In this document: positions 53,280 to 61,001 of the stretch, piece by piece
How the letters are laid out: every line of letters starts with the position of its first letter
Position numbering within the stretch: position 1 is the first letter of the stretch
DNA from: Cryobacterium lactosi
Lineage (GTDB): Bacteria > Actinomycetota > Actinomycetes > Actinomycetales > Microbacteriaceae
NCBI RefSeq assembly: GCF_004403945.1
Contig: NZ_SOHM01000008.1
Span: 1-64,000 of the forward strand
DNA length: 64,000 nt
Direction of reading: 5' to 3'
Notes under the pieces: model-generated
The model's input: the letters and a program-made list of their open reading frames with translations, nothing else
What the model was told of the DNA's origin: nothing
Database searches by the model: none
Program-made: the position numbers and the translations under genes

Positions 53280-54115
53280 TTCAGGTCGGTGACCGGGGCG
53301 GCATCCATGTCGTCGAAGGCCTGGTTCTCACCGGCCATCGCCCAGATGAAGGAGTATGCGGCCGTGCCGACACCGGAGTGCAGCGACCAGCTGGGCGAGA
53401 TGATCGCCTGCCTGTCGGCGACGACGAGGTGTCGGGTCTCGTCCCGCTCGCCGAGCAGGTGGATGACGCGGGCGTCGGCCGGCACGTCGAAGTAGAGGTA
53501 GCACTCGGTGCGCCGGTCGTGGGTGTGCGCGGGCATGGTGTTCCACATCGAACCGGGGTGCAGCTGGGTGACGCCCATCACGATCTGGCAGGACTTCACG
53601 CCGTTCTCGTGGATGTACTGGTTGAGCGTGCGCCGGTTGGAGGTGACCTGGTCGCCGAGCTCCCGCACGGTGCCCTCGCCGGGCGCCACAAGGGCCGCGG
53701 GGTAGCTGGTGTGCGCGGGAGCCGAGAACAGGTAGAACTGCGCGCCGGCATCGGCGGCAGCTTCCGGCGCATCGGCGAAGACGACGTCGCGGATGCCGCG
53801 GCCAAGATACAGGCACGCTCCGGTGGCCAGCTCGTAGACGTGGCCGTCCGCGGTCACGGTGCCCGCTGCGCCGACGTTGATGATGCCCACCTCGCGGTGT
53901 TCCAGGAAGTACTCGCTACGGATCTCTGGGTAGCCAGGCAGCACCAGGTCGGCACCGGCCGGCACGGCGCCGCCGAGCACGATGCGGTCGTGGTGGGTCA
54001 GGGTGACCCGCACTTCACCGGGCACGAAGAGGTCGGGCACGAGGTACTGGGCGCGCAGGTCGCCGGTGGTCATACCCGGGATCTGGGTCGGGTTGGTTGC
54101 GTATCGCTGTTCCAT
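53276..54115 (-). CDS. kduI: 5-dehydro-4-deoxy-D-glucuronate isomerase
   Basis: Isomerises 5-keto-4-deoxyuronate to 2,5-diketo-3-deoxygluconate. It has 279 residues, near the family norm (278), in a bicupin fold. The zinc ligands are in the second cupin: HPGSMWNTMPAHTHDRRTEC gives His, His and Glu, with a further His in SWSLHSGVG. The start at 54115 follows aaggagcaacc. It is in the operon with kduD upstream and kdgK downstream. Confidence 0.96.
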   Translation of the reverse strand: MEQRYATNPTQIPGMTTGDLRAQYLVPDLFVPGEVRVTLTHHDRIVLGGAVPAGADLVLPGYPEIRSEYFLEHREVGIINVGAAGTVTADGHVYELATGACLYLGRGIRDVVFADAPEAAADAGAQFYLFSAPAHTSYPAALVAPGEGTVRELGDQVTSNRRTLNQYIHENGVKSCQIVMGVTQLHPGSMWNTMPAHTHDRRTECYLYFDVPADARVIHLLGERDETRHLVVADRQAIISPSWSLHSGVGTAAYSFIWAMAGENQAFDDMDAAPVTDLK

Positions 54116-54144
54116 GGTTGCTCCTTGGTGGGTATCTGGTGGGC

Positions 54145-54909
54145 TCAGCGCACGAGCCAGCCGCCGTCGACCGGCACGATGGTGCCTGTGACGTAGGCCG
54201 ACGCGTTGGACGCGAGGAAGACGAATGCGCCCTGCAGGTCGGCGGGGGTGCCCCAGCGGCCGGCGGGAATCCGGGCCAGGATCGCCTTCTCGCGCTCGAC
54301 GTCGGCGCGGAGGGCCGCGGTGTTGTCGGTGGCCATATAGCCGGGGGCGATGGCGTTGACGGTGACGCCGGACGCCGCCCACTCGTTGGCGAGGGCCTTG
54401 GTCAGGCCCGCGACGGCGTGTTTGGAGGCCGTGTAGGCGGGCACGAAGACGCCGCCCTGGAAGGACAGCATCGACGCGATGTTGATGATGCGCCCGTGGC
54501 CCCGTTCCACCATGTGCCGCCCGGCGGCTTGGGAGAGGTGGAAGACGGCGTCGAGGTTGATCGACAGCACGTCGTTCCAGTTGTCGGCGGGGAAGTCCAC
54601 GGCCGGCGCCCGGTGGATGATGCCGGCGTTGTTGACCAGGATGTGCAGGTCGCCGAGCTCGTCGATGACCTCGGTCACGGCCGAGGCGATCTCGGCCGGA
54701 CTGGCCTGCACCAGGTCGCGTTGCACCAGGTGCACCCGGCGGCCGAGGGCGCGGATCTGCTCCGCGGTCTCGCTCGCGTCGGCGCGGTCGAGCAGTGCGA
54801 CGTCGGCGCCCGCTTCAGCGAGGGCGATGGCGGCGCCCTGGCCGAGCCCACGGGTGGAGCCGGTGACGAGGGCGACCTGCCCGTCGAGGCGGAAGGAATC
54901 AAGAATCAT
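54145..54909 (-). CDS. kduD: 2-dehydro-3-deoxy-D-gluconate 5-dehydrogenase (SDR)
   Basis: Reduces 2,5-diketo-3-deoxygluconate to KDG with NADH, 254 residues. NAD motif TGSTRGLGQG at 17-26, active-site Ser in IINIASMLSFQGG, Tyr-x3-Lys in YTASKHAVAG, and NNAGIIHR. The KduD C-terminus GYMATDNTAALRAD is characteristic. The start overlaps the FAH-2 stop by 11 bases. Confidence 0.95.
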   Translation of the reverse strand: MILDSFRLDGQVALVTGSTRGLGQGAAIALAEAGADVALLDRADASETAEQIRALGRRVHLVQRDLVQASPAEIASAVTEVIDELGDLHILVNNAGIIHRAPAVDFPADNWNDVLSINLDAVFHLSQAAGRHMVERGHGRIINIASMLSFQGGVFVPAYTASKHAVAGLTKALANEWAASGVTVNAIAPGYMATDNTAALRADVEREKAILARIPAGRWGTPADLQGAFVFLASNASAYVTGTIVPVDGGWLVR

Positions 54910-55813
54910 GGGGGTCCCCGATCGGGTCGGTGCTCGTGGGATCGATGAAGGTGGTGGTCAGTTCGCCCAGGCCGGCGACGCGGATGGTGACGGCGTCGCC
55001 GTGCGCCAGCGCACGGTGGGTCTCGAGGGCCTCCGGCAGTTTCTGCGGTGTTCCGGTCGAGATGATGTCGCCCGGCTCCAGGGTCATCACCTGGCTGAGG
55101 TAGTGCACGATGAACGCCATCGAGAAGATCATCGTGGAGGTGCTCTGCGAGACCGTCACGACGCCATCCCGAACCACCTCGACGAGCAGGTCCTGAGGGT
55201 CGGGTACCGCGTCCGCGGTGACCAGTTCGGGCCCCAGCGGGCCGAAGCCGTCGAAGCACTTGCCGAGCTCCCATTGGCTGGACCGGCCCTGCCAGTGGCG
55301 GTCGGAGACGTCGTTGAACAGGGTGTAGCCGGCGACGTGGTCCAGGGCGGACTCCAGCGGAACGGCGTGGGCGCGTCGGCCGATCACGAGCGCGATCTCG
55401 CCCTCGTAGTCCACCTCGCTGCTCGCCACCGGCAGCAGCACCGGGGTTCCGGGCGCGCCGAGCACGTTCGGGGTTTTGACGAACACGTCGGGGTAGGCCG
55501 GGTCGCCGGCAGTCGGGTCTTCTCCGGCGGCCACGTGCCCCCGGTAGTTGTAGCCGAGGCAGAGGATCTTGCCCGGTCGCACCGGCGGGAGCAGCTGAAC
55601 GTCGGCCAGCAGCGGCAAGACCTCGGGTGACGCCGTGGCACGCTCGACGACCTCGCGGGCGGCGGCGAGAGCCTTGGCATCGCTGATGATCTCCACAACG
55701 GTGAAAGGGGCCAGGGACACGATGCGGTCGCCGGCGCTGGAGGCGATGACGGCGCCGGCCTGCTCGCCACCGGACCGGTCGCCACCGGGCTGGGCGTAGC
55801 TGACGAGCCTCAC
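54899..55813 (-). CDS. fumarylacetoacetate hydrolase-family enzyme 2
   Basis: A 304-residue FAH protein and paralog of the one at 50836, sharing CLGYNYRGHVAAGEDP, DYEGEIALVIGRRAHAV and LFNDVSDRHWQGRSSQWELG. The GTG start at 55813 overlaps the GH88 stop by 4 bases. It is embedded between GH88 and kduD, so it is made with the uronate enzymes, yet the known Kdu route does not need an acylpyruvase. It may hydrolyse a side product or a diketo-deoxy acid. Substrate unknown. Confidence 0.9.
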   Translation of the reverse strand: MRLVSYAQPGGDRSGGEQAGAVIASSAGDRIVSLAPFTVVEIISDAKALAAAREVVERATASPEVLPLLADVQLLPPVRPGKILCLGYNYRGHVAAGEDPTAGDPAYPDVFVKTPNVLGAPGTPVLLPVASSEVDYEGEIALVIGRRAHAVPLESALDHVAGYTLFNDVSDRHWQGRSSQWELGKCFDGFGPLGPELVTADAVPDPQDLLVEVVRDGVVTVSQSTSTMIFSMAFIVHYLSQVMTLEPGDIISTGTPQKLPEALETHRALAHGDAVTIRVAGLGELTTTFIDPTSTDPIGDPHDS

Positions 55814-56991
55814 CAGAACGGCTTCCGGCCCGGGAGGGCGACTCTGGTGAGGGCTTCGAGGTAGAAGTAGTCGCCCCACAGGGTGCCCTCGTCGACACCG
55901 TTGTTCTTCGGCAGGTCGTAGACGCTGTGCAGCAGCAGCGCGTCGGAGTCCTCGGGGCGCTCCGGAGTGTAGTTGTCGATGAGGGAGGCGAGCATGGTGT
56001 GCGCCGCGTCCGCGGCGCGCTCGGCGCGCTCGCCCGTGCCCTCGAGCTCGGCCAGTTCGAGCAGGCCGCAGACCGCGATCGCGGCCGAGGAACTGTCCCG
56101 GGGGGCGTCACTGCCGTCGACGTAGACGAGGTCCCAGAACGGGACGGAGTCGGCGGGCAGGTGCGCCAGGAAGTAGTCGGCGCAGCGCCACGCGGCGTCG
56201 AGGAGGAGCGGGTCGCCGGTGGCGCGGTAGTTGAGCGCGAATCCGTAGATCCCCCAGGCCTGGCCGCGGGCCCAGCAGGAGTCGTCGAACGCGCCCTGTT
56301 CGGTAGCCCCGCGCAGAGCCTCGCCGGTCTCGATATCCCAGTAGAAGGTGTGGAAGGTGGAGTTGTCGGCGCGCACGATGTGCTCGCGCAGCTGAGCGGT
56401 GTGCCGCTGCACGGCATCCGGGAAACGCGCCTCGCCGGTCTGTTCGCCGGCCCAGGTGAGCAGGGGCATGTTCATCAGGCTGTCGACGATGGTGCGGCCT
56501 CGCTGGCGGGGATCGGAGAGATCGCCCCACGCCTGGATGATGCCGGCCGGTTCGAGCAGCCTGAGCATGAGATGGTCGGCGGCGAGCAGCGCGGCTTCTC
56601 GGCCGTCGGCGTCAGCCAGCAACCGCCAGGCCGGCACGGTGGACAGGGTATAGAGAAAGCCCAGGTCGTGGGTGTCCAGGTCTTCGCCGGCCCGCACCCG
56701 CCGGGCAAAGTCTGCCGAGTGCGCCAGGGCGGCGTCACGGAAGACCTCCTCCTGGGTCAGTTCCCAGGCCAGCCACTCCATGCCGTTGAAGAAACTGGTC
56801 GTCCAGCCCCGGTTGCCGCCGAGCGGGAATCCGGCGGTGGCCGGACGCGGGAGGTACCGACCGTTCAGGGTGGTGTCGTCGGGGTAGCCCGCACCGAACG
56901 TTGTGCTGTTGCGGCGCACGGTTGCGAGCGCCGCTGCTAGCGCCAGGTCTACCGCGGTGGCGGTCGTGCCCGGCGTGGGTGAGGTCGTCAT
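55810..56991 (-). CDS. GH88-family unsaturated glucuronyl hydrolase
   Basis: Cleaves 4,5-unsaturated glucuronic acid from the non-reducing end of lyase products. It has 393 residues in an (alpha/alpha)6 fold without a signal peptide. Family marks: GNRGWTTSFFNGMEWLAWEL, the Asp-bearing FLYTLSTVPAWRL region, IVDSLMNMPLLTWAGEQTGE, and the substrate groove segment SCWARGQAWGIYGFALNYR. The two catalytic Asp of GH88 are expected in the HDLGF and VDSLMN stretches. The presence of both GH88 and GH105 suggests a mixed or broad set of oligosaccharides. Confidence 0.92.
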   Translation of the reverse strand: MTTSPTPGTTATAVDLALAAALATVRRNSTTFGAGYPDDTTLNGRYLPRPATAGFPLGGNRGWTTSFFNGMEWLAWELTQEEVFRDAALAHSADFARRVRAGEDLDTHDLGFLYTLSTVPAWRLLADADGREAALLAADHLMLRLLEPAGIIQAWGDLSDPRQRGRTIVDSLMNMPLLTWAGEQTGEARFPDAVQRHTAQLREHIVRADNSTFHTFYWDIETGEALRGATEQGAFDDSCWARGQAWGIYGFALNYRATGDPLLLDAAWRCADYFLAHLPADSVPFWDLVYVDGSDAPRDSSSAAIAVCGLLELAELEGTGERAERAADAAHTMLASLIDNYTPERPEDSDALLLHSVYDLPKNNGVDEGTLWGDYFYLEALTRVALPGRKPFW

Positions 56992-57002
56992 CGGTTGTGT
57001 CC

Positions 57003-57689
57003 TTAGCTGCGTCCCGGCGCCAGCGCCGGGACATCGTCGATGGTGAGAACGGGTCGAAGGGTGTACCGGGAGTTGGCCCAGGCGAGGTAGAACGCGGGCG
57101 CCATGGTCAGGCCCAGCGCGATGGCGGGCATGCTCGTGAACAGGGCGATCTGGGTGCCGATCATGAGCAGGGAGACCACGGTGAGGTACCACCGGCGCAC
57201 GCCGAGGTAGAGGCTCGCCCTGATCACGTCGCCGAGGCGGGCACCGGGGGTGTCGGCGATGGCGACGAGGCTGATCAGACCGACGGCGATCACCAGTACG
57301 GTGAGCACCCCGAGAACGGGGACGACCGCGACCGAGATGGTGCTGTCGGCGAAGAACTTCAGGTCGACGAGCAGCACCACGACCACGGCGGTGACCAGGG
57401 CGCCGAGCTGGAACGCCCGGCGCCAGGTGGTGAGCCAGCCGGCGAGGAACGCCCGAGCCGGGGTGGCTCCGCCGCGGCTGAACTCTCGGAAGGTGGCGAA
57501 TGCGGCGCTGACCCCGGGGGTGCAGAACGGCGCCGTCAGGGCCAGCAGGGGCCAGGACCGTGCCGGGTCGGTGGTGATGAGCAGTAGGACCAGCGGCAGA
57601 CCGGCGACGACGAGCAGCACATTGGTGATCAGGGCCAGATAGAGAACGCCGGTGATCATGGTGAACGTGCCGTGCGCGAGAGGTTTCAC
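57003..57689 (-). CDS. DUF624/YesL-family membrane protein
   Basis: A 228-residue protein with about five to six helices (ITGVLYLALITNVLLVVAGL is the first). YesL-like DUF624 proteins occur beside sugar ABC importers in many uronate and rhamnogalacturonan loci. Their exact role is unknown; assistance to the importer is assumed. It lies 11 bases before GH88 and just after the permease genes. Confidence 0.85.
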   Translation of the reverse strand: MKPLAHGTFTMITGVLYLALITNVLLVVAGLPLVLLLITTDPARSWPLLALTAPFCTPGVSAAFATFREFSRGGATPARAFLAGWLTTWRRAFQLGALVTAVVVVLLVDLKFFADSTISVAVVPVLGVLTVLVIAVGLISLVAIADTPGARLGDVIRASLYLGVRRWYLTVVSLLMIGTQIALFTSMPAIALGLTMAPAFYLAWANSRYTLRPVLTIDDVPALAPGRS

Positions 57690-57693
57690 CGGA

Positions 57694-58611
57694 TCATCCC
57701 TTCATCCCGCTCGTGGCGAGTCCTTCGACGAAGTACTTCTGCCCGAGCAGGAAGATGATCGCGATCGGGATCACCGAGATGGTGAGTCCGGCGAACAGCA
57801 GGGCGTAGTTCGTGTCGAAGAGGTTGCTGACGAAGCTCTTGAGGCCGAGCTGCACCGTCCACAGGTTGGGGTCGCGCAGGTAGATGAGCGGTCCGAGGTA
57901 GTCGTTCCAGGTGTTCACGAAGGTGAGCAGGCCCAGGCTGGCCAGCGCCGGCACCGACAGGGGCAGCATGATGCGACGCCAGATGCCGTATTCGCTGAGC
58001 CCGTCGAGGCGGGCGGCCTCGGAGAGCTCCTCGGGGATGGTCTCGTAGAACTGCTTCATGAGGAACACCCCGAATGCGCCGAACGCCTGCAGCAGAACGA
58101 TCGACCACAGGGTGTTCGACACCTTGAGCTCGCTCATCAGGATGAACTGCGGAATCATGTAGGACTGCCACGGCACCGCGATGGTGCCGATGTAGACCAG
58201 GAACAGGGCGTCGCGGCCGGGGAACCGGATCCGGGCGAAGCCGTAGGCGGCGAACGACCCGGTGAGCACCTGCAGGAACGTGACAACCACCGCGAGGAAC
58301 ATGGTGTTGCGGATCCAGGTGAGCATGTCCGACTTCGTCCAGATTTCGACGTAGTTGTTCCAGACGAAGATCTCGGGGAACCAGGTCACCGGCACCGAGA
58401 ACACCTCGTTCGAGGTTTTGAGCGAGCTCAGCACCATCCAGATGAACGGTGCGAACAGCGCCAGCGCGGCGACGATGAGCACCGTGTAGCCGGTGACCCG
58501 GCCCGCCCGCTTGAGCGGCGACCCCGAGCGTGGGCCGCGCGGCGTGGCTTCGGAGTCGGCGAGCTTGCGTAGCCCGCGACGATCCTCGATGGGAACCATG
58601 AGACCGGTCAT
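57694..58611 (-). CDS. carbohydrate ABC transporter permease (MalG/LacG type)
   Basis: A 305-residue permease. Six helices, with the EAA loop SEAARLDGLSEYGIWRRIML and the partner-contact end PLSVPALASLGLLTFVNTWN. The stop lies 4 bases before the DUF624 start. It partners the 58611 permease and the binding protein at 59630. No ATPase is encoded, so a shared MsiK-type ATPase is likely. Confidence 0.93.
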   Translation of the reverse strand: MTGLMVPIEDRRGLRKLADSEATPRGPRSGSPLKRAGRVTGYTVLIVAALALFAPFIWMVLSSLKTSNEVFSVPVTWFPEIFVWNNYVEIWTKSDMLTWIRNTMFLAVVVTFLQVLTGSFAAYGFARIRFPGRDALFLVYIGTIAVPWQSYMIPQFILMSELKVSNTLWSIVLLQAFGAFGVFLMKQFYETIPEELSEAARLDGLSEYGIWRRIMLPLSVPALASLGLLTFVNTWNDYLGPLIYLRDPNLWTVQLGLKSFVSNLFDTNYALLFAGLTISVIPIAIIFLLGQKYFVEGLATSGMKG

Positions 58612-59546
58612 CAGGCACTCCTTCTCTTATTGGCGAGAAACTGCGCCACGGTCACGGTGATGCAGAGGAAGAACAGGGCAACGGACGCGGCCGAGGCGTA
58701 GCCGAACTGGCTCTCCTCGAACCCCTTGGTGTAGATGAACTGGGACAGCACCAGGGTCGACTGTCCGGGTCCGCCCTCGGTCATCACCAGGATCAGGTCG
58801 AAGATCTTGAACGAGTTGATGGTGAGCATCACCGTGACGAAGAAGGTGGTGGGCCGCAGGCACGGCATGGTCACGTTGAAGAAGCGCTGGATGGCGTTGG
58901 CGCCGTCCATGCGGGCGGCTTCGTGCAGTTCGCGCGGCACGGTCTGCAGCCCGGCGAGGAACAGGATCATGTAGTAGCCCATGTCGCGCCAGGTGCTGAC
59001 GATGACCACGGCGGGCATCGCCCAGTCGGAGGAGGTGAGCCAGCCGGGCGGGTTGGCGAAGCCGAAGGCGCGCAGGATCTCGTTGATCGGGCCGTAGTCG
59101 GGGCTGAAGAGCAGGTTCCAGACGATGGCGATGGCCACGATGGACGTGATGTACGGGAAGAACGCGGCGGTGCGGAAGAACGCGACGCCGCGCAGCTTGC
59201 TGTTCAGCAGCAGCGCGAGGCCGAGGGCCACGACGAAGGTAAGCGGGATGTGCAGCACCGAGTAGTACAGGGTGTTGAACAGGGCGATGCGGAAGCTGCC
59301 GTCGCCGACCAGGCGCTGGAAGTTCGCCAGGCCCACCCAGTTGGCGGTGCCGAAGACGTTCCAGTTCGTCATGGACATGTAGAACAGCACCAGGATCGGC
59401 ACCAGGGTCAGCAGGGCGAAGCCGAGGAAGTTCGGCAGGATGAAGCTCCACCCGATCAGGGCGTTTCTCCGGGCGAGCCGGGAGCGCCGGCGACGCAGCG
59501 ACGGCGACGGTCCAACGGCGACGTCTGTGGCGGTTGTGGTCGCCAT
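58611..59546 (-). CDS. carbohydrate ABC transporter permease (MalF/LacF type)
   Basis: A 311-residue permease. The N-terminus is basic (SLRRRRSRLARRNALIGWSF), followed by about six helices and the EAA loop HEAARMDGANAIQRFFNVTM. Its last base is the first base of the other permease's start codon. It brings the lyase-derived oligosaccharide into the cytosol, where GH88 and GH105 act. Confidence 0.93.
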   Translation of the reverse strand: MATTTATDVAVGPSPSLRRRRSRLARRNALIGWSFILPNFLGFALLTLVPILVLFYMSMTNWNVFGTANWVGLANFQRLVGDGSFRIALFNTLYYSVLHIPLTFVVALGLALLLNSKLRGVAFFRTAAFFPYITSIVAIAIVWNLLFSPDYGPINEILRAFGFANPPGWLTSSDWAMPAVVIVSTWRDMGYYMILFLAGLQTVPRELHEAARMDGANAIQRFFNVTMPCLRPTTFFVTVMLTINSFKIFDLILVMTEGGPGQSTLVLSQFIYTKGFEESQFGYASAASVALFFLCITVTVAQFLANKRRSA

Positions 59547-59587
59547 GGGTGGATCTCCTTCGATGAGGGGGAGGTGCTGGGGTGGCC

Positions 59588-59616
59588 GGCCGGCCCGGGT
59601 GAAGCCCAGGCCGGCC
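59588..59616 (-). terminator. stem-loop between binding-protein and permease genes
   Basis: ggccggcc (59588-59595) and ggccggcc (59609-59616) are complementary, extended by ggg/ccc inside, after the binding-protein stop. Such intercistronic hairpins protect the upstream mRNA and lower permease expression. Confidence 0.55.
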
Positions 59617-59629
59617 GTCCGGAGGGGAG

Positions 59630-60928
59630 TTAGTCGAGCCCGACTTCGTTCTTCACGCGGTCTTCGGCGCCCTTGATGGCGCTGTCGATCGGCTCTGAAC
59701 CGGACATGACGGCCGTGTGCAGGTCACCGAGGATGCCCTGGATGGCCGCCGTCTTGGTGGACGTCGGGTTCTCCGGCAGGGTCTCGTGGGTGGAGATGGC
59801 GAACTTCGACAGTTCGTCGGTGGGGCTGCCTGCCACGGAGAAGTAGGTCTCGACGACACCGTCGTTCAGCAGGGCGGGGGTGATGCCGATGGCGGCCAGG
59901 GCCTGCGCTGCCTCTTCACTCGCCGCGTAGGCGAGGAAGTCCTTCGCCGCCTGCACCTTGTTGTCGGCGATGGCGGCGTTGATGCCGAGGCCGGTCGGGT
60001 CGCCGAAGGTCACCGGGACGTTGTCGGTTCCGGTGGTCTTCTTGTCGTACTGCGGCGCGGGAGCCACACCCCAGTCGAAGGTGTCGGCCTCGCCGGACGC
60101 CTGCTGGGCGATGAGGGTGGCGACGTACCAGGAACCCATCGGCAGCATCGCGGCCTTCTGCTTGCCGAACTCACCCTGGTAGGTGAGCTGGTTGGCGTTG
60201 CGGGTGTTGAAGTCCACCTGTCCGCCGTCAGATTGCATGCCGAGCACCCGGGTGTAGTAGTCCTCGAGGTGACCGAAGTCGCCGCTGAGAATGTCTGCCT
60301 TGGGCGTCTGAGCGTTGGCGAATCCCTGCACCGTGGACTGCCAGCTGTGCTGGTAACCGCCGAAGGCCGGCTTGGCCGACAGCGCGGTGGACAGCTCAGA
60401 CTCCAGGTCGGCGTAGTCGTCCCAGGTCCAGGTTCCGTCGGGGTAGGCGACGCCGGCCTCGTCGAAGAGCGCCTTGTTGTAGTAGACAACCCAGGAGTCC
60501 TGGCGGTACGGCACCGCATAGCTGGCGCCATCGATCTCGTAGGCCTGCGTGCCGCCGATCCCGTCTGGCACTTCCACGTCGGAGACGTCGAGGAGCTGGC
60601 CGCCCTCCTGGTAGGTGGAGACGAACTTCACCTCTTTCTGGGTGATGATGTCGGGGCCGGACCCGGCCGCGAGGTCCGCGGTGAGCAGGGTGTTGTAGTT
60701 GACCGGGTCGTACTCCTTGAGTTCGACCGTCACGTCGGGGAACTTCTTCTCGAACCCGTCCGCCAGAAGCTGGAACTCCGGCGTGGTTGCGACGCTCCAA
60801 CCCGAGACGCTCAGCGTCACCGGCCCGCTCGCTTCGGCGGTGTCGGCCGCCGGACTGGCGCTGCAGGCCGCGAGTGCCAGCGTGGCTACCATCGCCACGC
60901 CCGCTGCGGCTACAAACTTGCGCTTCAT
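59630..60928 (-). CDS. oligosaccharide-binding lipoprotein of ABC importer
   Basis: Family-1 solute-binding protein, 432 residues. The start at 60928 (MKRKFVAAAGVAMVATLALA) has the ribosome site aaaggagcagc and the signal peptide; the frame extends 57 residues further up without signal character. Lipobox LALAACSA. The ligand is probably an unsaturated uronyl oligosaccharide, by context. Confidence 0.93.
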   Translation of the reverse strand: MKRKFVAAAGVAMVATLALAACSASPAADTAEASGPVTLSVSGWSVATTPEFQLLADGFEKKFPDVTVELKEYDPVNYNTLLTADLAAGSGPDIITQKEVKFVSTYQEGGQLLDVSDVEVPDGIGGTQAYEIDGASYAVPYRQDSWVVYYNKALFDEAGVAYPDGTWTWDDYADLESELSTALSAKPAFGGYQHSWQSTVQGFANAQTPKADILSGDFGHLEDYYTRVLGMQSDGGQVDFNTRNANQLTYQGEFGKQKAAMLPMGSWYVATLIAQQASGEADTFDWGVAPAPQYDKKTTGTDNVPVTFGDPTGLGINAAIADNKVQAAKDFLAYAASEEAAQALAAIGITPALLNDGVVETYFSVAGSPTDELSKFAISTHETLPENPTSTKTAAIQGILGDLHTAVMSGSEPIDSAIKGAEDRVKNEVGLD

Positions 60929-61001
60929 TGCTGCTCCTTTGTCATTTCTTTGTCTTTGCTGGGTGATTGCTCTCAGATCCCGCAACACGGGTTCTGTCGT
61001 T

